Source: Bradyrhizobium sp. SSBR45G
GTDB taxonomy: Bacteria; Pseudomonadota; Alphaproteobacteria; Rhizobiales; Xanthobacteraceae
Direction: 5' to 3'
Assembly (NCBI RefSeq): GCF_030159255.1
Contig: NZ_BSCT01000002.1
Span: 1-64,000 of the forward strand
Length of the DNA stretch: 64,000 nt
Both the position numbers and the translations under genes were made by a program. Positions 54,235-63,124 of the stretch are shown here, piece after piece. Below the pieces are notes generated by a model. The model had not been told where the DNA came from. It did no database searches and saw only the letters and a list, made by a program, of their open reading frames with translations. Position 1 is the stretch's first letter, and each line of letters begins with the position of its first letter.

Positions 54235-55292
54235 TCGACGACTCACCCGAGATCCAGACCACGCAGGCCGCCCCGGCGAGCCCGCAATCCGGCGCGGGCA
54301 ACGTCGAGGCCGCGCCGAAGGCGGCTGCACGCTCAAAACCTGAGATGAAGGCTGAGCCCAAAGCGGAAGCGAAGGCGGACACGAAGATCGAAGCCAGAAG
54401 CGAGACGAAGGCCGAAGCCAGGAGCGAGAACGTCGTCGAATCTGCGACCGAAACGACGGAGAGCGGTGCGCAGATCAGTGCGCCGGATGCCGAGACCGAT
54501 CCGGATGGCAAGCCGCGCGGCAAGGCGAAGAGCGGCCGACGCACCAAGAGCGCCGGGACCGGCGCGGCCAAGACCGCCAAGGGCGCCGAGAAGGCCGCCA
54601 ATGCCGCGATCGAGGCGCGCATCGGCCACCGATTCGCCGATCCCTCGCTGCTCAGCACCGCCTTCACCCATGTTTCGGCGCTGAAGTCCTCCAAGAAGCG
54701 CGGCGACAGCTACCAGCGCCTGGAGTTTCTCGGCGACCACGTGCTCGGCCTGATCGTCTCGGACATGCTGTACCGCTCGTTTCCCAGTGCGGACGAGGGC
54801 GAGCTGTCGAAGCGGCTTGCCGACCTCGTGCGCAAGGAAAGCTGCGCCGACGTCGCCAAGTCGCTGGGCCTGCTCGATGACATCAAGCTCGGTGCGGTCG
54901 GTGCCGGCGCCGGGGCGCGGCTGCGCAAATCGGTGCTGGGCGACGTCTGCGAGGCCGTGATCGGTGCGATCTTCCTCGATGGCGGCTACGCTGCGGCCTC
55001 GGGCTTCGTCGAGCGCAACTGGACCGAGCGCATGCACAAGCCGCGGCGTCCGCTGCGCGACCCGAAGACGGTGCTGCAGGAGTGGGCGCAGGGCAAGGGC
55101 CTGCCGACGCCCGTCTATCGCGAGGTCGAGCGCACCGGCCCGCATCATGATCCGCAGTTCCGCGTCGCCGTCGATCTGCCGGGCCTCGAGCCGGCCGAAG
55201 GTGTCGGCGGCTCCAAACGGGCGGCAGAAAAGGTAGCGGCATCCGTGATGATCGAACGTGAAGGCGTCAGCGGCGGCAGCAATGACGGCTGA
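54231..55292 (+). CDS. rnc: Ribonuclease III with repetitive charged N-terminal extension
   Basis: A 353-residue RNase III, over 120 residues longer than the usual ~225-230. The extension (1-124) is low-complexity, Lys/Glu/Ala-rich (KPEMKAEPKAEAKADTKIEA), then the endonuclease domain begins IEARIGHRFADPSLL. The signature QRLEFLGDHVL lies near 162-172, with the second acidic site in DVCEAVIGAIFLD, and the dsRBD follows (DPKTVLQEWAQGKGLP..AAEKVAASVMI). ATG 54231 overlaps the lepB stop. Processes rRNA precursors and dsRNA. Confidence 0.94.
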   Translation: MIDDSPEIQTTQAAPASPQSGAGNVEAAPKAAARSKPEMKAEPKAEAKADTKIEARSETKAEARSENVVESATETTESGAQISAPDAETDPDGKPRGKAKSGRRTKSAGTGAAKTAKGAEKAANAAIEARIGHRFADPSLLSTAFTHVSALKSSKKRGDSYQRLEFLGDHVLGLIVSDMLYRSFPSADEGELSKRLADLVRKESCADVAKSLGLLDDIKLGAVGAGAGARLRKSVLGDVCEAVIGAIFLDGGYAAASGFVERNWTERMHKPRRPLRDPKTVLQEWAQGKGLPTPVYREVERTGPHHDPQFRVAVDLPGLEPAEGVGGSKRAAEKVAASVMIEREGVSGGSNDG

Positions 55293-56208
55293 GCAACAGG
55301 CCGAACGCGGCGCCGGCACTCGCTGCGGGTTCGTCGCGCTGATCGGCGCGCCCAATGTCGGCAAGTCGACGCTGGTGAATGGGCTGGTCGGGTCCAAGGT
55401 CACGATCGTCTCCCGCAAGGTGCAGACGACGCGGGCGCTGATCCGCGGCATCGTCATCGAAGGCGCCTCGCAGATCATCCTGGTCGACACGCCCGGCATC
55501 TTCTCGCCGAAGCGCCGGCTCGACCGCGCGATGGTGACGACGGCCTGGAGCGGCGCGCATGACGCCGATCTCGTCTGCGTGCTGCTCGATGCCAAGAAGG
55601 GCATCGACGACGAGGCGCAGGCGATCCTGGACAAGGCCGCGACCGTCGCCCACGAGAAGATCCTGGTGGTCAACAAGGTCGACCTGGTGCCGCGCGAGAA
55701 GCTGCTGGCGCTGGTCGCGGCGGCCAACGAGAAGCTGTCTTTCGCGCGCACCTTCATGATCTCGGCGCTGTCCGGCGACGGCGTCGACGATCTCAGGCGG
55801 GCGCTGGCGGAGATGGTGCCTCTGGGACCGTTCCATTATCCCGAAGACCAGATGTCGGACGCGCCGATGCGTCACCTCGCGGCCGAGATCACCCGCGAGA
55901 AGATCTATTCGCATCTGCATCAGGAACTGCCGTATCAGTCCACGGTCGAGACCGACAGCTGGACCGAGCGCAAGGACGGCTCGATCCGCATCGAGCAGAC
56001 GATCTTCGTGGAGCGCGACAGCCAGCGCAAGATCGTGCTCGGCAAGGGCGGCGCGACGATCAAGTCGATCGGCGCGCAGGCGCGTAAGGAAATCGCCGCG
56101 ATCACCGAAGTGCCGGTGCACCTGTTCCTGTTCGTGAAGGTGCGGGAGAACTGGGGCGACGATCCCGACCGTTACCGGGAAATGGGGCTCGAGTTTCCCA
56201 GGGAATGA
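55282..56208 (+). CDS. era: GTPase Era
   Basis: A 308-residue GTPase that binds 16S rRNA in 30S maturation. G1 ALIGAPNVGKSTLVN, G3 VDTPGIF, G4 VNKVDLV, and a C-terminal KH domain (VLGKGGATIKSIGAQARKEI). ATG 55282 overlaps rnc by 11 nt; GTG 55258 would add eight residues. rnc-era coupling matches other proteobacteria. Confidence 0.96.
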   Translation: MTAEQQAERGAGTRCGFVALIGAPNVGKSTLVNGLVGSKVTIVSRKVQTTRALIRGIVIEGASQIILVDTPGIFSPKRRLDRAMVTTAWSGAHDADLVCVLLDAKKGIDDEAQAILDKAATVAHEKILVVNKVDLVPREKLLALVAAANEKLSFARTFMISALSGDGVDDLRRALAEMVPLGPFHYPEDQMSDAPMRHLAAEITREKIYSHLHQELPYQSTVETDSWTERKDGSIRIEQTIFVERDSQRKIVLGKGGATIKSIGAQARKEIAAITEVPVHLFLFVKVRENWGDDPDRYREMGLEFPRE

Positions 56209-56591
56209 TGATGAGCGTGCCGCGCAACGTGTTGTGGTTCGAAGTGCTGCTCTACATCTCGCTGATGCTGGATGCGCTGTCGGTTGCGGTGTCCGACCGG
56301 ACACCGACCTTCGAGATCACCGAGGACATGATCACCGCGCAGACCATTCTGAACGGCGTCGTCATCCTGCTGATGTTCTACTTCGTCTATCTGGCGGCCC
56401 AGCGACGCAAGAACTGGCCGCGCTGGGTGCTGCTCGCGGCACTGCTGCTCTCCGGCATGTCGCTGGTCCAGATCATCGGCGAGAAGGGCATGACGCTGGA
56501 TGCCGGCCTGGAGGTGATCTCCTGCGCGCTGACGACGATGGGACTGTACTACTCGTTCACCGGTGACGCGCGGGGCTGGTTCAACGCCTGA
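56205..56591 (+). CDS. Small membrane protein downstream of era
   Basis: A 128-residue protein with about four hydrophobic segments (VLWFEVLLYISLML, NGVVILLMFYFVYLA, WVLLAALLLSGMSLVQII, EVISCALTTMGLYYSF). It overlaps the era stop as ATGA. No family recognised; probably an inner-membrane protein cotranscribed with era. Confidence 0.8.
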   Translation: MMMSVPRNVLWFEVLLYISLMLDALSVAVSDRTPTFEITEDMITAQTILNGVVILLMFYFVYLAAQRRKNWPRWVLLAALLLSGMSLVQIIGEKGMTLDAGLEVISCALTTMGLYYSFTGDARGWFNA

Positions 56592-56671
56592 GCCGCGGGC
56601 TGATCGGCACGCGCCTCACTCCCATCCCCTCGCGGCTCCTCGGCAAAATCCGACGTTGCTGGACCGTACAC

Positions 56672-58123
56672 TCATGGCGGCGGTCCAGTTTCCGAGCGAC
56701 CTGGAGCTGAGCCCAGGATCAGCTTTTCGAACTCCGGATCGCCTTTGAAGATCTCAAGGTCATTGTCCTCCGCCGGCGTGCCCTCGCGCGCCGGATCCAG
56801 CATGCCGCGCAGCGCCCGGCGGCAGGATCCGGCGGGGTCCGGCTCCAACTCGACGACTTTCCGGACCGCATTGAGCGCATCGGCATAGGCCTCGTCATAC
56901 TCATCGTGATCGCGTTCCTTGTAGTAGGCGGCGCGTTGTCCCTGCGCCGCGGCCAGCCACAGATAAACGCGCGGGTCGTTCATGCCGCTGGGAAGCGCCA
57001 GCAGTCTTGCAGCGATCTGGATCGCGCGATTGAAGCTGTCCGGCGGACGCAGATAGAGGCTGACGAACAGGTCGCGCCTGAGCAGCTCGGGGTCGTCCTT
57101 CTTGTCCTGCTCGGCCTCGGTCAGGGCACGCGCGGCATCACTCCAGCGTCCCTGCAGGGCCTGTGTCTCCGCGAGCTTGACGAGCAGATCCTTGTCGTGC
57201 GGCTTGAGCGCGATGGCCTGCTGCAAGGCGGTATTGGCTGCCTGCAGGTTGCCGGCGCGCGCCTGTGCGGAAGCCCAGGCCGCAAACTGGTCGGCATCCT
57301 TGAGCTTGTCGATCGTGATGTTGAGGAATTTGGGATCCTCCTTCGAGGCTGGAGCAACACGAGGCAGGCGCGCGCCCGCACCCTCTGCCGGCGAGATGTT
57401 GAGAATCGGCGCTTCGTTCACGCGTATCACCGCCTCGGCATCGCTGCGGTCTGGCGCGTCCGCGACGCTCTCGGCATCCGCAAACAGCAGCACGATGCGG
57501 GTCCTGGTCTCGAGATAGAAGAAGAGAAAGCCGCCGATGCCGCCCGCAACGCACATCAAGAGGAACAGGACGTCAGCGCCGGTCGCGCCCGGCATCGCCT
57601 CCTTGAACCTCGCCGCGGCATTCCACATCTTGCTGTAGATCGTGCCGGCTTGAACGAGACCCAGTCCGACGATGATCTTCGTCACCCAGTCGGAAATGTC
57701 CTCCAGGTTGGTGTTGCTGCCGTAGAGGCGGCTCGAAGCCGCCGCGCGGGCGCTGACGGCGGAATGATCGGTATTGGGATCAGCATTGCCGCCGCCAGCC
57801 CCCGTATTGGCCGGCTGCGGCGGGGCCGTGACAGGCGCCGGCGGTGAACGCTGCAGCGCGCGCGGAATTCCGAACAGGAATCCGAGAAAGCCACCAGCTC
57901 CTGCGGCCGCGAGGCTCAGCGCCAGCAACATTCCCGTGGTGTGAAAGAAGTCCGCCAGGAGCCACGTGTGAATGGCGGTCGCCATCGCGTAGAGGAAGAT
58001 CAGCACCAGCAGCATGCCGAAGAATTGCAGCGTCAGGCGCTCGATGGTCGCGAGCTGGCGGACGAACGTTTCGCGCTGCGACGTGCCCTTCTGAGCCGGG
58101 CCGGCGGCGGGCAAAACCATCAC
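56672..58123 (-). CDS. Orphan membrane-anchored TPR protein, FGIPR/TNLEDISDW type
   Basis: A 483-residue protein. Residues 33-53 and 63-86 are transmembrane, and the second is followed by FLFGIPRAL. A Pro-rich linker (92-130) leads to TNLEDISDWVTKIIVGLGLVQ (138-158), and another membrane segment spans about 184-204. The C-terminal half (265-450) is TPR-like (AGNLQAANTALQQAIALKPHDKDLLVK, TQALQGRWSDAARALTEAEQ). From memory the FGIPR + TNLEQISDWLTK pair recurs in uncharacterised membrane proteins fused to sensor or repeat domains, some linked to prokaryotic conflict systems. It is antiparallel to era and recO. Confidence 0.8.
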   Translation of the reverse strand: MMVLPAAGPAQKGTSQRETFVRQLATIERLTLQFFGMLLVLIFLYAMATAIHTWLLADFFHTTGMLLALSLAAAGAGGFLGFLFGIPRALQRSPPAPVTAPPQPANTGAGGGNADPNTDHSAVSARAAASSRLYGSNTNLEDISDWVTKIIVGLGLVQAGTIYSKMWNAAARFKEAMPGATGADVLFLLMCVAGGIGGFLFFYLETRTRIVLLFADAESVADAPDRSDAEAVIRVNEAPILNISPAEGAGARLPRVAPASKEDPKFLNITIDKLKDADQFAAWASAQARAGNLQAANTALQQAIALKPHDKDLLVKLAETQALQGRWSDAARALTEAEQDKKDDPELLRRDLFVSLYLRPPDSFNRAIQIAARLLALPSGMNDPRVYLWLAAAQGQRAAYYKERDHDEYDEAYADALNAVRKVVELEPDPAGSCRRALRGMLDPAREGTPAEDNDLEIFKGDPEFEKLILGSAPGRSETGPPP

Positions 58124-58367
58124 CTCTGCTCCCTGCAGGCAATTGTGCGGTCACAAGGAACATCATCTTCAGGTTGTGCGCTGTCAAGCAGCACATGTGC
58201 CCGCCGGCACGCGGGTCACGATGCATGGCTCGGCCGCGCAAAGAGGTAGCCGGCCTTCGGGGCTGCATGCCCGCGTATTCTCCGTTACTATCCCATCATG
58301 AGCCCGGAGCCGGGCATCGCCGCTTGCGGCGAAGAGTGAGTCTGGCGGAGCAGGATCAGCAGAAGCG

Positions 58368-59120
58368 ATGGAATGGACGGATGACGGCATCGTGTTGGGC
58401 ATCCGGCGGCATGGCGAGTCCTCCGCCGTGCTGGAGCTGCTGACGCGCGAGCATGGCCGCCATCTCGGCCTCGTGCGCGGCGCCAGCGGCAAGCGCATGC
58501 GGCCGGTCCTGCAGCCCGGCAACACCGTGCGCGCGATCTGGCGAGCGCGGCTCGACGAGCATCTCGGCATGTACGCGATCGACGGGCTGACCTTGCGCGC
58601 AGCCGACCTGATGTCCGCTTCGCATGGCGCCTATGGCATCACCCATCTGGCGTCGCTGGCCCGGCTGCTGCCGGAGCGCGATCCGCACGAGGACATGTAT
58701 CTCCGGCTCGAGCACGCGCTCGACGATTTCGCCGAGGCCGGCGGCGCCGCCGCGCACATCGTGCGCTTCGAGCTCGCGATCCTGGCCGAGCTCGGCTTCG
58801 GGCTCGATCTCGACTCCTGCGCGGCGACCGGCGAGACCTCGGAGCTCATCTATGTGTCGCCGAAGTCCGGCGGCGCCGTGTCCCGCGCCGCCGGCGCGCC
58901 CTGGGCCGACCGGCTGCTGCCGCTGCCGCGCTTCCTGCGCGACGGCGAGGAGGACCACGGCTGGTCCGACCAGGACCTCGTCGACGGCTTCCGCCTGACC
59001 GGCCTGTTTCTGCATCGGCACGTGCTGGAGCCGCGCGGGCAGGGCCATTCTGATGCGCGTGAGGGCTTCATCAATGCCGTGATGCGCGCCCGGGTGCGGC
59101 TGGCGCGGCCGGCGGAATGA
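58368..59120 (+). CDS. recO: DNA repair protein RecO
   Basis: A 250-residue RecO that loads RecA with RecR in the RecFOR pathway. An N-terminal OB fold ([36 protein letters not shown]) is followed by a helical domain and the C-terminal [13 protein letters not shown]. In related genomes recO follows era; here the membrane TPR gene and a small membrane protein lie between. Confidence 0.93.
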   Translation: MEWTDDGIVLGIRRHGESSAVLELLTREHGRHLGLVRGASGKRMRPVLQPGNTVRAIWRARLDEHLGMYAIDGLTLRAADLMSASHGAYGITHLASLARLLPERDPHEDMYLRLEHALDDFAEAGGAAAHIVRFELAILAELGFGLDLDSCAATGETSELIYVSPKSGGAVSRAAGAPWADRLLPLPRFLRDGEEDHGWSDQDLVDGFRLTGLFLHRHVLEPRGQGHSDAREGFINAVMRARVRLARPAE

Positions 59121-59275
59121 GCGCCTGGCGCCTGCAGCCGCGAAACACGTTCCGCGCGTGATCTCGTTCACAGACCCGTCGAAAGAGTAGTGTAGTCTGG
59201 CACAGGGGCTGATCGTCCAGGCTGGCGCATGCGCGCAGCCATCCGCATTGCGGACAAGGCCAACGGGAGGCAACG

Positions 59276-60322
59276 ATGCCACTGAAAGACTATTCGCTGC
59301 TGAAGGGTCGACCGATCAACAACCGTCTCGCGACCGGCGGCAGTCCGCACTACCAGGTGCTGGTCTCGGCCGACGGCGAGCTCTATCGCATTGCCATCAA
59401 CGTTCGCTCGCAGGACGGCAGTGAGGTCGAGTTCCTGGTACGCTCGCGCTTCGAGCACCCGATCACCGATGGCATCAAGTCGTTGTCCGAAGGGCTGCAC
59501 CCGCTGCAGAGCAAGCCGGGCGGCGTCGCGCTCGACTTCATCCGGGGCAATCTGATGCAGCCGTGGGAGCTCAAGCCGCTGCCGTTGTCGGCCGCCGGCC
59601 CCGACAACGATCTCAACGAGAAGATCGACTCCTACGTGCAGCGTGCGATGTCCGATGAGGCGGCCTTCATCTACGCTTTCGGCATCGCCTGGAAACCGGA
59701 AGACAAGGCTGATCGCTATTTCGGTTTCAAGCCCGGCCGCGGCATTCACGACATCCATTTCAATCAGGGCAATCCGCCGGGACAATATGCCAAGGACAAC
59801 GGTCCCTGGCAGGATGGCGGGCTGATGTTCGAGTTTCCCGATCAGCAGCAATGGGTCGCCATCTTCCTGAAATTCCAGACCCAGGCCTGGCATTCGGACG
59901 ATACCAGCGGCGAGGTCATCATTCCGCGCGATCCCGATCATCCCAAGGCGCCGCACACCCCGCCGGACCGCGACCACATCCCGCCACTGGACGTCCCGGA
60001 CGGGCTGGTCCGCATCATCGCGGCCTATGTCAACGACGTGCGCACGCCGGAGCACGAGACCGTGACCCTGCTCAACACCGCCGATGTCGACATCGATCTC
60101 GACGGCTGGCAGCTCAAGGACAAGCAGAAGAACGCGATGCGCCTCAAGGGCTCGATCGCACGCGGCGCCACCCTGGTGGTGCCGATCGCGGCGCCGGTCG
60201 CGCTGTCGAACAAGGGTGGCATCATCACCTTGTTGAATGCGGCGGGCGTGAAGGTGCACGGCGTGTCCTATACCCGCGAACAGGCGTCGCAGCCCGGCCG
60301 CACCATCCCGTTCCAGTCCTGA
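59276..60322 (+). CDS. DUF2278 family protein with a C-terminal lamin-tail-like domain
   Basis: A 348-residue protein. The DUF2278 core (about 1-235) opens MPLKDYSLLKGRPINNRL and includes GRGIHDIHFNQGNP and FPDQQQWVAIFLKFQTQAWHSDD. The C-terminal 240-348 (IIAAYVNDVRTPEHETVTLLNTADVDIDLDGWQLKDKQ) matches a lamin-tail-like beta-sandwich pattern. Function unknown; secreted, stress or phage-like roles have been proposed for relatives. No signal peptide is visible. GGGAGG 8 nt before ATG 59276. Confidence 0.85.
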   Translation: MPLKDYSLLKGRPINNRLATGGSPHYQVLVSADGELYRIAINVRSQDGSEVEFLVRSRFEHPITDGIKSLSEGLHPLQSKPGGVALDFIRGNLMQPWELKPLPLSAAGPDNDLNEKIDSYVQRAMSDEAAFIYAFGIAWKPEDKADRYFGFKPGRGIHDIHFNQGNPPGQYAKDNGPWQDGGLMFEFPDQQQWVAIFLKFQTQAWHSDDTSGEVIIPRDPDHPKAPHTPPDRDHIPPLDVPDGLVRIIAAYVNDVRTPEHETVTLLNTADVDIDLDGWQLKDKQKNAMRLKGSIARGATLVVPIAAPVALSNKGGIITLLNAAGVKVHGVSYTREQASQPGRTIPFQS

Positions 60323-60330
60323 CCCGTGAC

Positions 60331-60360
60331 GGAGCCCGCGCCCCGAGCGGCGCGGGCTCC
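60331..60360 (+). terminator. Hairpin after DUF2278 gene
   Basis: A 12-bp perfect stem (GGAGCCCGCGCC with 60349-60360) and a CCGAGC loop, 8 nt after the stop. No T-run follows, so it may be only a partial terminator. Confidence 0.5.
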
Positions 60361-60448
60361 TGCGCTGGCGCTGTGGCCGGACGCCGTGTACTCCTCTGCT
60401 GCGGCCGGTGCGGTGGCGCAGCCCCGGCGCGACGGTGAGGAGAATGTG

Positions 60449-61435
60449 ATGGGACTTCTGGTCGACGGCCAATGGCACGACGTCTGGTACGAAACGGCGG
60501 CCTCCGGCGGTCGTTTCATCCGCAAGGACTCGGCCTTTCGCAGCTTCGTCACCGCCGACGGCAAGCCCGGCCCGACCGGCTCGGCCGGATTCAAGGCGGA
60601 GGCCGGGCGCTATCATCTCTATGTCAGTCTCGCCTGTCCGTGGGCGCACCGCACCCTGATCATGCGCGCGCTGAAAGGGCTCGGTGACATGATCTCGGTG
60701 TCTGTGGTGCACTGGCTGATGCGCGAGCAGGGCTGGACCTTCGCCGACGGCCCGGGCGTGGTGCCCGATCAGCTCAATCACGCCGAGGTCCTGCATCAGA
60801 TCTACACCGCCGCCGATCCCGCTTATTCCGGCCGTGTCACCGTGCCCGTGCTCTGGGACAAGGCCCAGCGAACCATCGTCAACAACGAGTCGTCCGAGAT
60901 CATCCGGATGCTCAATTCGGCCTTCGACGGCCTCGGCGCTACGCCCGGCGACTACTATCCAGAGGCGCTGCGCGGCGAGATCGACGCGATCAATGCGCGC
61001 GTCTACGACACGCTCAACAACGGCGTCTACAAATGCGGCTTTGCGACCACGCAAGGAGCCTATGAGGAAGCGATCGGGCCGCTGTTCGCGACGCTCGACT
61101 GGCTGGAAGAGAGGCTGTCGACGCGCCGCTTCCTGCTCGGCAACGTCATGACCGAGGCCGACATCCGGCTGTTCACCACCCTGATCCGGTTCGATGCCGT
61201 CTATGTCGGGCACTTCAAGTGCAACATCCGCCGCATCGCGGACTATCCGCATCTCGCGGCCTATACGCGCGATCTCTACCAGTGGCCCGATATCGCCGCG
61301 ACGGTGAATTTCGAGCACATCAAGCGGCACTATTACGAGAGCCACCGCACCATCAATCCGACCGGCATTGTCCCGGTCGGACCGCTGCAGGACTTCACCG
61401 CACCGCATGGGCGCGAGCGACTGTCTGCGGCGTGA
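60449..61435 (+). CDS. Glutathionyl-hydroquinone reductase
   Basis: A 328-residue Xi-class GST (YqjG/ECM4-like). The active-site cysteine is in SLACPWAHRTLIMRALKGL; downstream NNESSEIIRMLNSAF binds glutathione. It reduces glutathionyl-hydroquinones. ATG 60449 with AGGAG 6 nt upstream is chosen over GTG 60326, which would add 41 atypical residues. Confidence 0.92.
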   Translation: MGLLVDGQWHDVWYETAASGGRFIRKDSAFRSFVTADGKPGPTGSAGFKAEAGRYHLYVSLACPWAHRTLIMRALKGLGDMISVSVVHWLMREQGWTFADGPGVVPDQLNHAEVLHQIYTAADPAYSGRVTVPVLWDKAQRTIVNNESSEIIRMLNSAFDGLGATPGDYYPEALRGEIDAINARVYDTLNNGVYKCGFATTQGAYEEAIGPLFATLDWLEERLSTRRFLLGNVMTEADIRLFTTLIRFDAVYVGHFKCNIRRIADYPHLAAYTRDLYQWPDIAATVNFEHIKRHYYESHRTINPTGIVPVGPLQDFTAPHGRERLSAA

Positions 61436-61471
61436 GAATGCAGCGAGCCTCAATGCAGAGGGGACGGGATC

Positions 61472-61882
61472 ATGCCGGCCGAGCGTGATCTGACAACGCT
61501 GCTGCGGACGATGACGCCCGAGCTGCAGGACGGCGTCTTCGTGTTCTGCACCCTCGGTGCCGATGCCGATCTTGCTGCCATGCCGGCGCCGCTGCTGCTG
61601 TTCCGCGAGCGCGAAGGGGTCACGCTCGTCGTGCGCCGCGAGGACGCCGAGCAGGCAGGGCTCGCCCATCAGTTCGCCGCCCGCCTCATCACGCTCTCGG
61701 TGCAGTCCGCGCTGGATGCGATCGGCTTCCTGGCCGCCGTCACGACCGAGCTGGCCGCCGCCGGGATCAGCGTCAACGCGGTCTCGGCATTTCACCACGA
61801 TCATCTGTTCGTGCCGGAGCATCGGGCCGACGAGGCGTTGTTGCGGCTGCGGGAGATGTCCCGGCGATCTGTCGCGGAGTGA
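61472..61882 (+). CDS. ACT-domain protein
   Basis: A 136-residue protein of the small stand-alone ACT family. The N-terminal half (LQDGVFVFCTLGADADLAAMPAPLLLFRE) and the C-terminal ACT core (LTLSVQSALDAIGFLAAVTTELAAAGISVNAVSAFHHDHLFVP, approximately) form a ligand-binding fold. Ligand unknown. It follows the GST by 36 nt and may be cotranscribed with it. Confidence 0.85.
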   Translation: MPAERDLTTLLRTMTPELQDGVFVFCTLGADADLAAMPAPLLLFREREGVTLVVRREDAEQAGLAHQFAARLITLSVQSALDAIGFLAAVTTELAAAGISVNAVSAFHHDHLFVPEHRADEALLRLREMSRRSVAE

Positions 61883-61917
61883 TGCGCGGCGAGGCCGGGC
61901 AAGTCTCCGCCCTCCGG

Positions 61918-62973
61918 TCAGCCTTTGCGCTTCGCGACGGCCGCCGTCCGCCGAGGCGGCGAGGTGGCCGGCTTGCCACGCGGGGAGGGCTGCTTGCCGC
62001 GGCGCGGCGGGTTCGTGGTGACGGGGCTCCGCCGCGGCGGATCCAGAATCCTCGCAGCCTCCGCGCGCACAAGCTCCATGAGCATCATGGCCGCTGGCGA
62101 CAATGTGCGCCCCTTCAGCCTGAGCATGCCGAACTGTGCCATCAGCAGGCCCGAGGCGCGGGTCTCCTGCGACTCCGTGACATTGAGCCGGACCAGCTGC
62201 CCTGACGCGAGCTCCTGGGTGAGCACGGCGTCGCCCGCCAGCAGGATGAGATCCGAGCGGATCGCGACCTGCGTCAGCAGGCTGACATTCTCGGATTCCA
62301 GTGTGACGGCGAAGCCGTTGCCGTCGGGAGCGCCGATCAGCGCGTTCAGGCGCCGCTTGTACTCCACGGGAATGATGACCGAGGCAAAGTGCTGGCCGGC
62401 GAGATCGCGGGCTGAGAGCCCGGCGCGGCCTGCCAGCGGATGCGCGGGCCGGCAGTAGAAGTGACCCGGCAGGCTGCCGAGCGGCTCGCGCTCGACGCTG
62501 TCGTCGGTAGGGATATCAGAGGTGTGCGCCAGGAAGAAATCGAGCTTGCCCTGATGCAGCAAGGCCATCAGCGCGCGCCAATTGTCCTGCACCAGCGTGA
62601 CGCTGACCGAGGGATGCTTGGCATAGAGCCGCGCCATCGCGTCGGGGAGCAGCGTCAGTCCGGTGAACGCGCCGACGCCCACGGCAACCTCTCCGGCGTC
62701 TCCCGATCGCAGCATGCGCATTTCGCGGCCGAGATCGGCGGCGCCGGAGAGCAGGGTCCGCGCATGCGCCACCAGCCGCTCGCCGACCGGGGTGATCTCG
62801 ACCGAGCGCGAGCTGCGGTCGAACAGGCGCATCCCCGCTGCATCCTCCAAGGTCTGCAGGCTGCGGCTCAGCGCCGACTGCGTGACATGCGCGCGCTTGG
62901 CGGCACGGGCGAAATGCCGCTCTTCCGCGAGGTAGACCAGTTGCTGCAGCTGGCGCAGGGTCGGACTGTCCAT
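61918..62973 (-). CDS. LysR-family transcriptional regulator with basic C-terminal tail
   Basis: A 351-residue LysR protein. The winged helix (LRQLQQLVYLAEERHFARAAKRAHVTQSALSRSLQTLEDAAG) is followed by a two-lobed effector domain (from about residue 90). Unusually, the last ~45 residues are Arg/Pro/Lys-rich (PPRRSPVTTNPPRRGKQPSPRGK). MDSPTLRQ at 62973 is the start; ATG 63012 could add 13 residues. It is divergent from an acetolactate-synthase-like gene, its likely target. Confidence 0.9.
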   Translation of the reverse strand: MDSPTLRQLQQLVYLAEERHFARAAKRAHVTQSALSRSLQTLEDAAGMRLFDRSSRSVEITPVGERLVAHARTLLSGAADLGREMRMLRSGDAGEVAVGVGAFTGLTLLPDAMARLYAKHPSVSVTLVQDNWRALMALLHQGKLDFFLAHTSDIPTDDSVEREPLGSLPGHFYCRPAHPLAGRAGLSARDLAGQHFASVIIPVEYKRRLNALIGAPDGNGFAVTLESENVSLLTQVAIRSDLILLAGDAVLTQELASGQLVRLNVTESQETRASGLLMAQFGMLRLKGRTLSPAAMMLMELVRAEAARILDPPRRSPVTTNPPRRGKQPSPRGKPATSPPRRTAAVAKRKG

Positions 62974-63124
62974 TGATGATTTCAATGCATTGATAACGCC
63001 ATAACAATTCATTGGATTTCTGAGCGCGTCAATCCCACAATGGCGCAAACAACATGGGGAAATGCCGAAGCGAGGCCGGCCGGTCGCGCAAAGGTCGTTC
63101 GCCCCGCGGCAACAGGCTCTGTTC

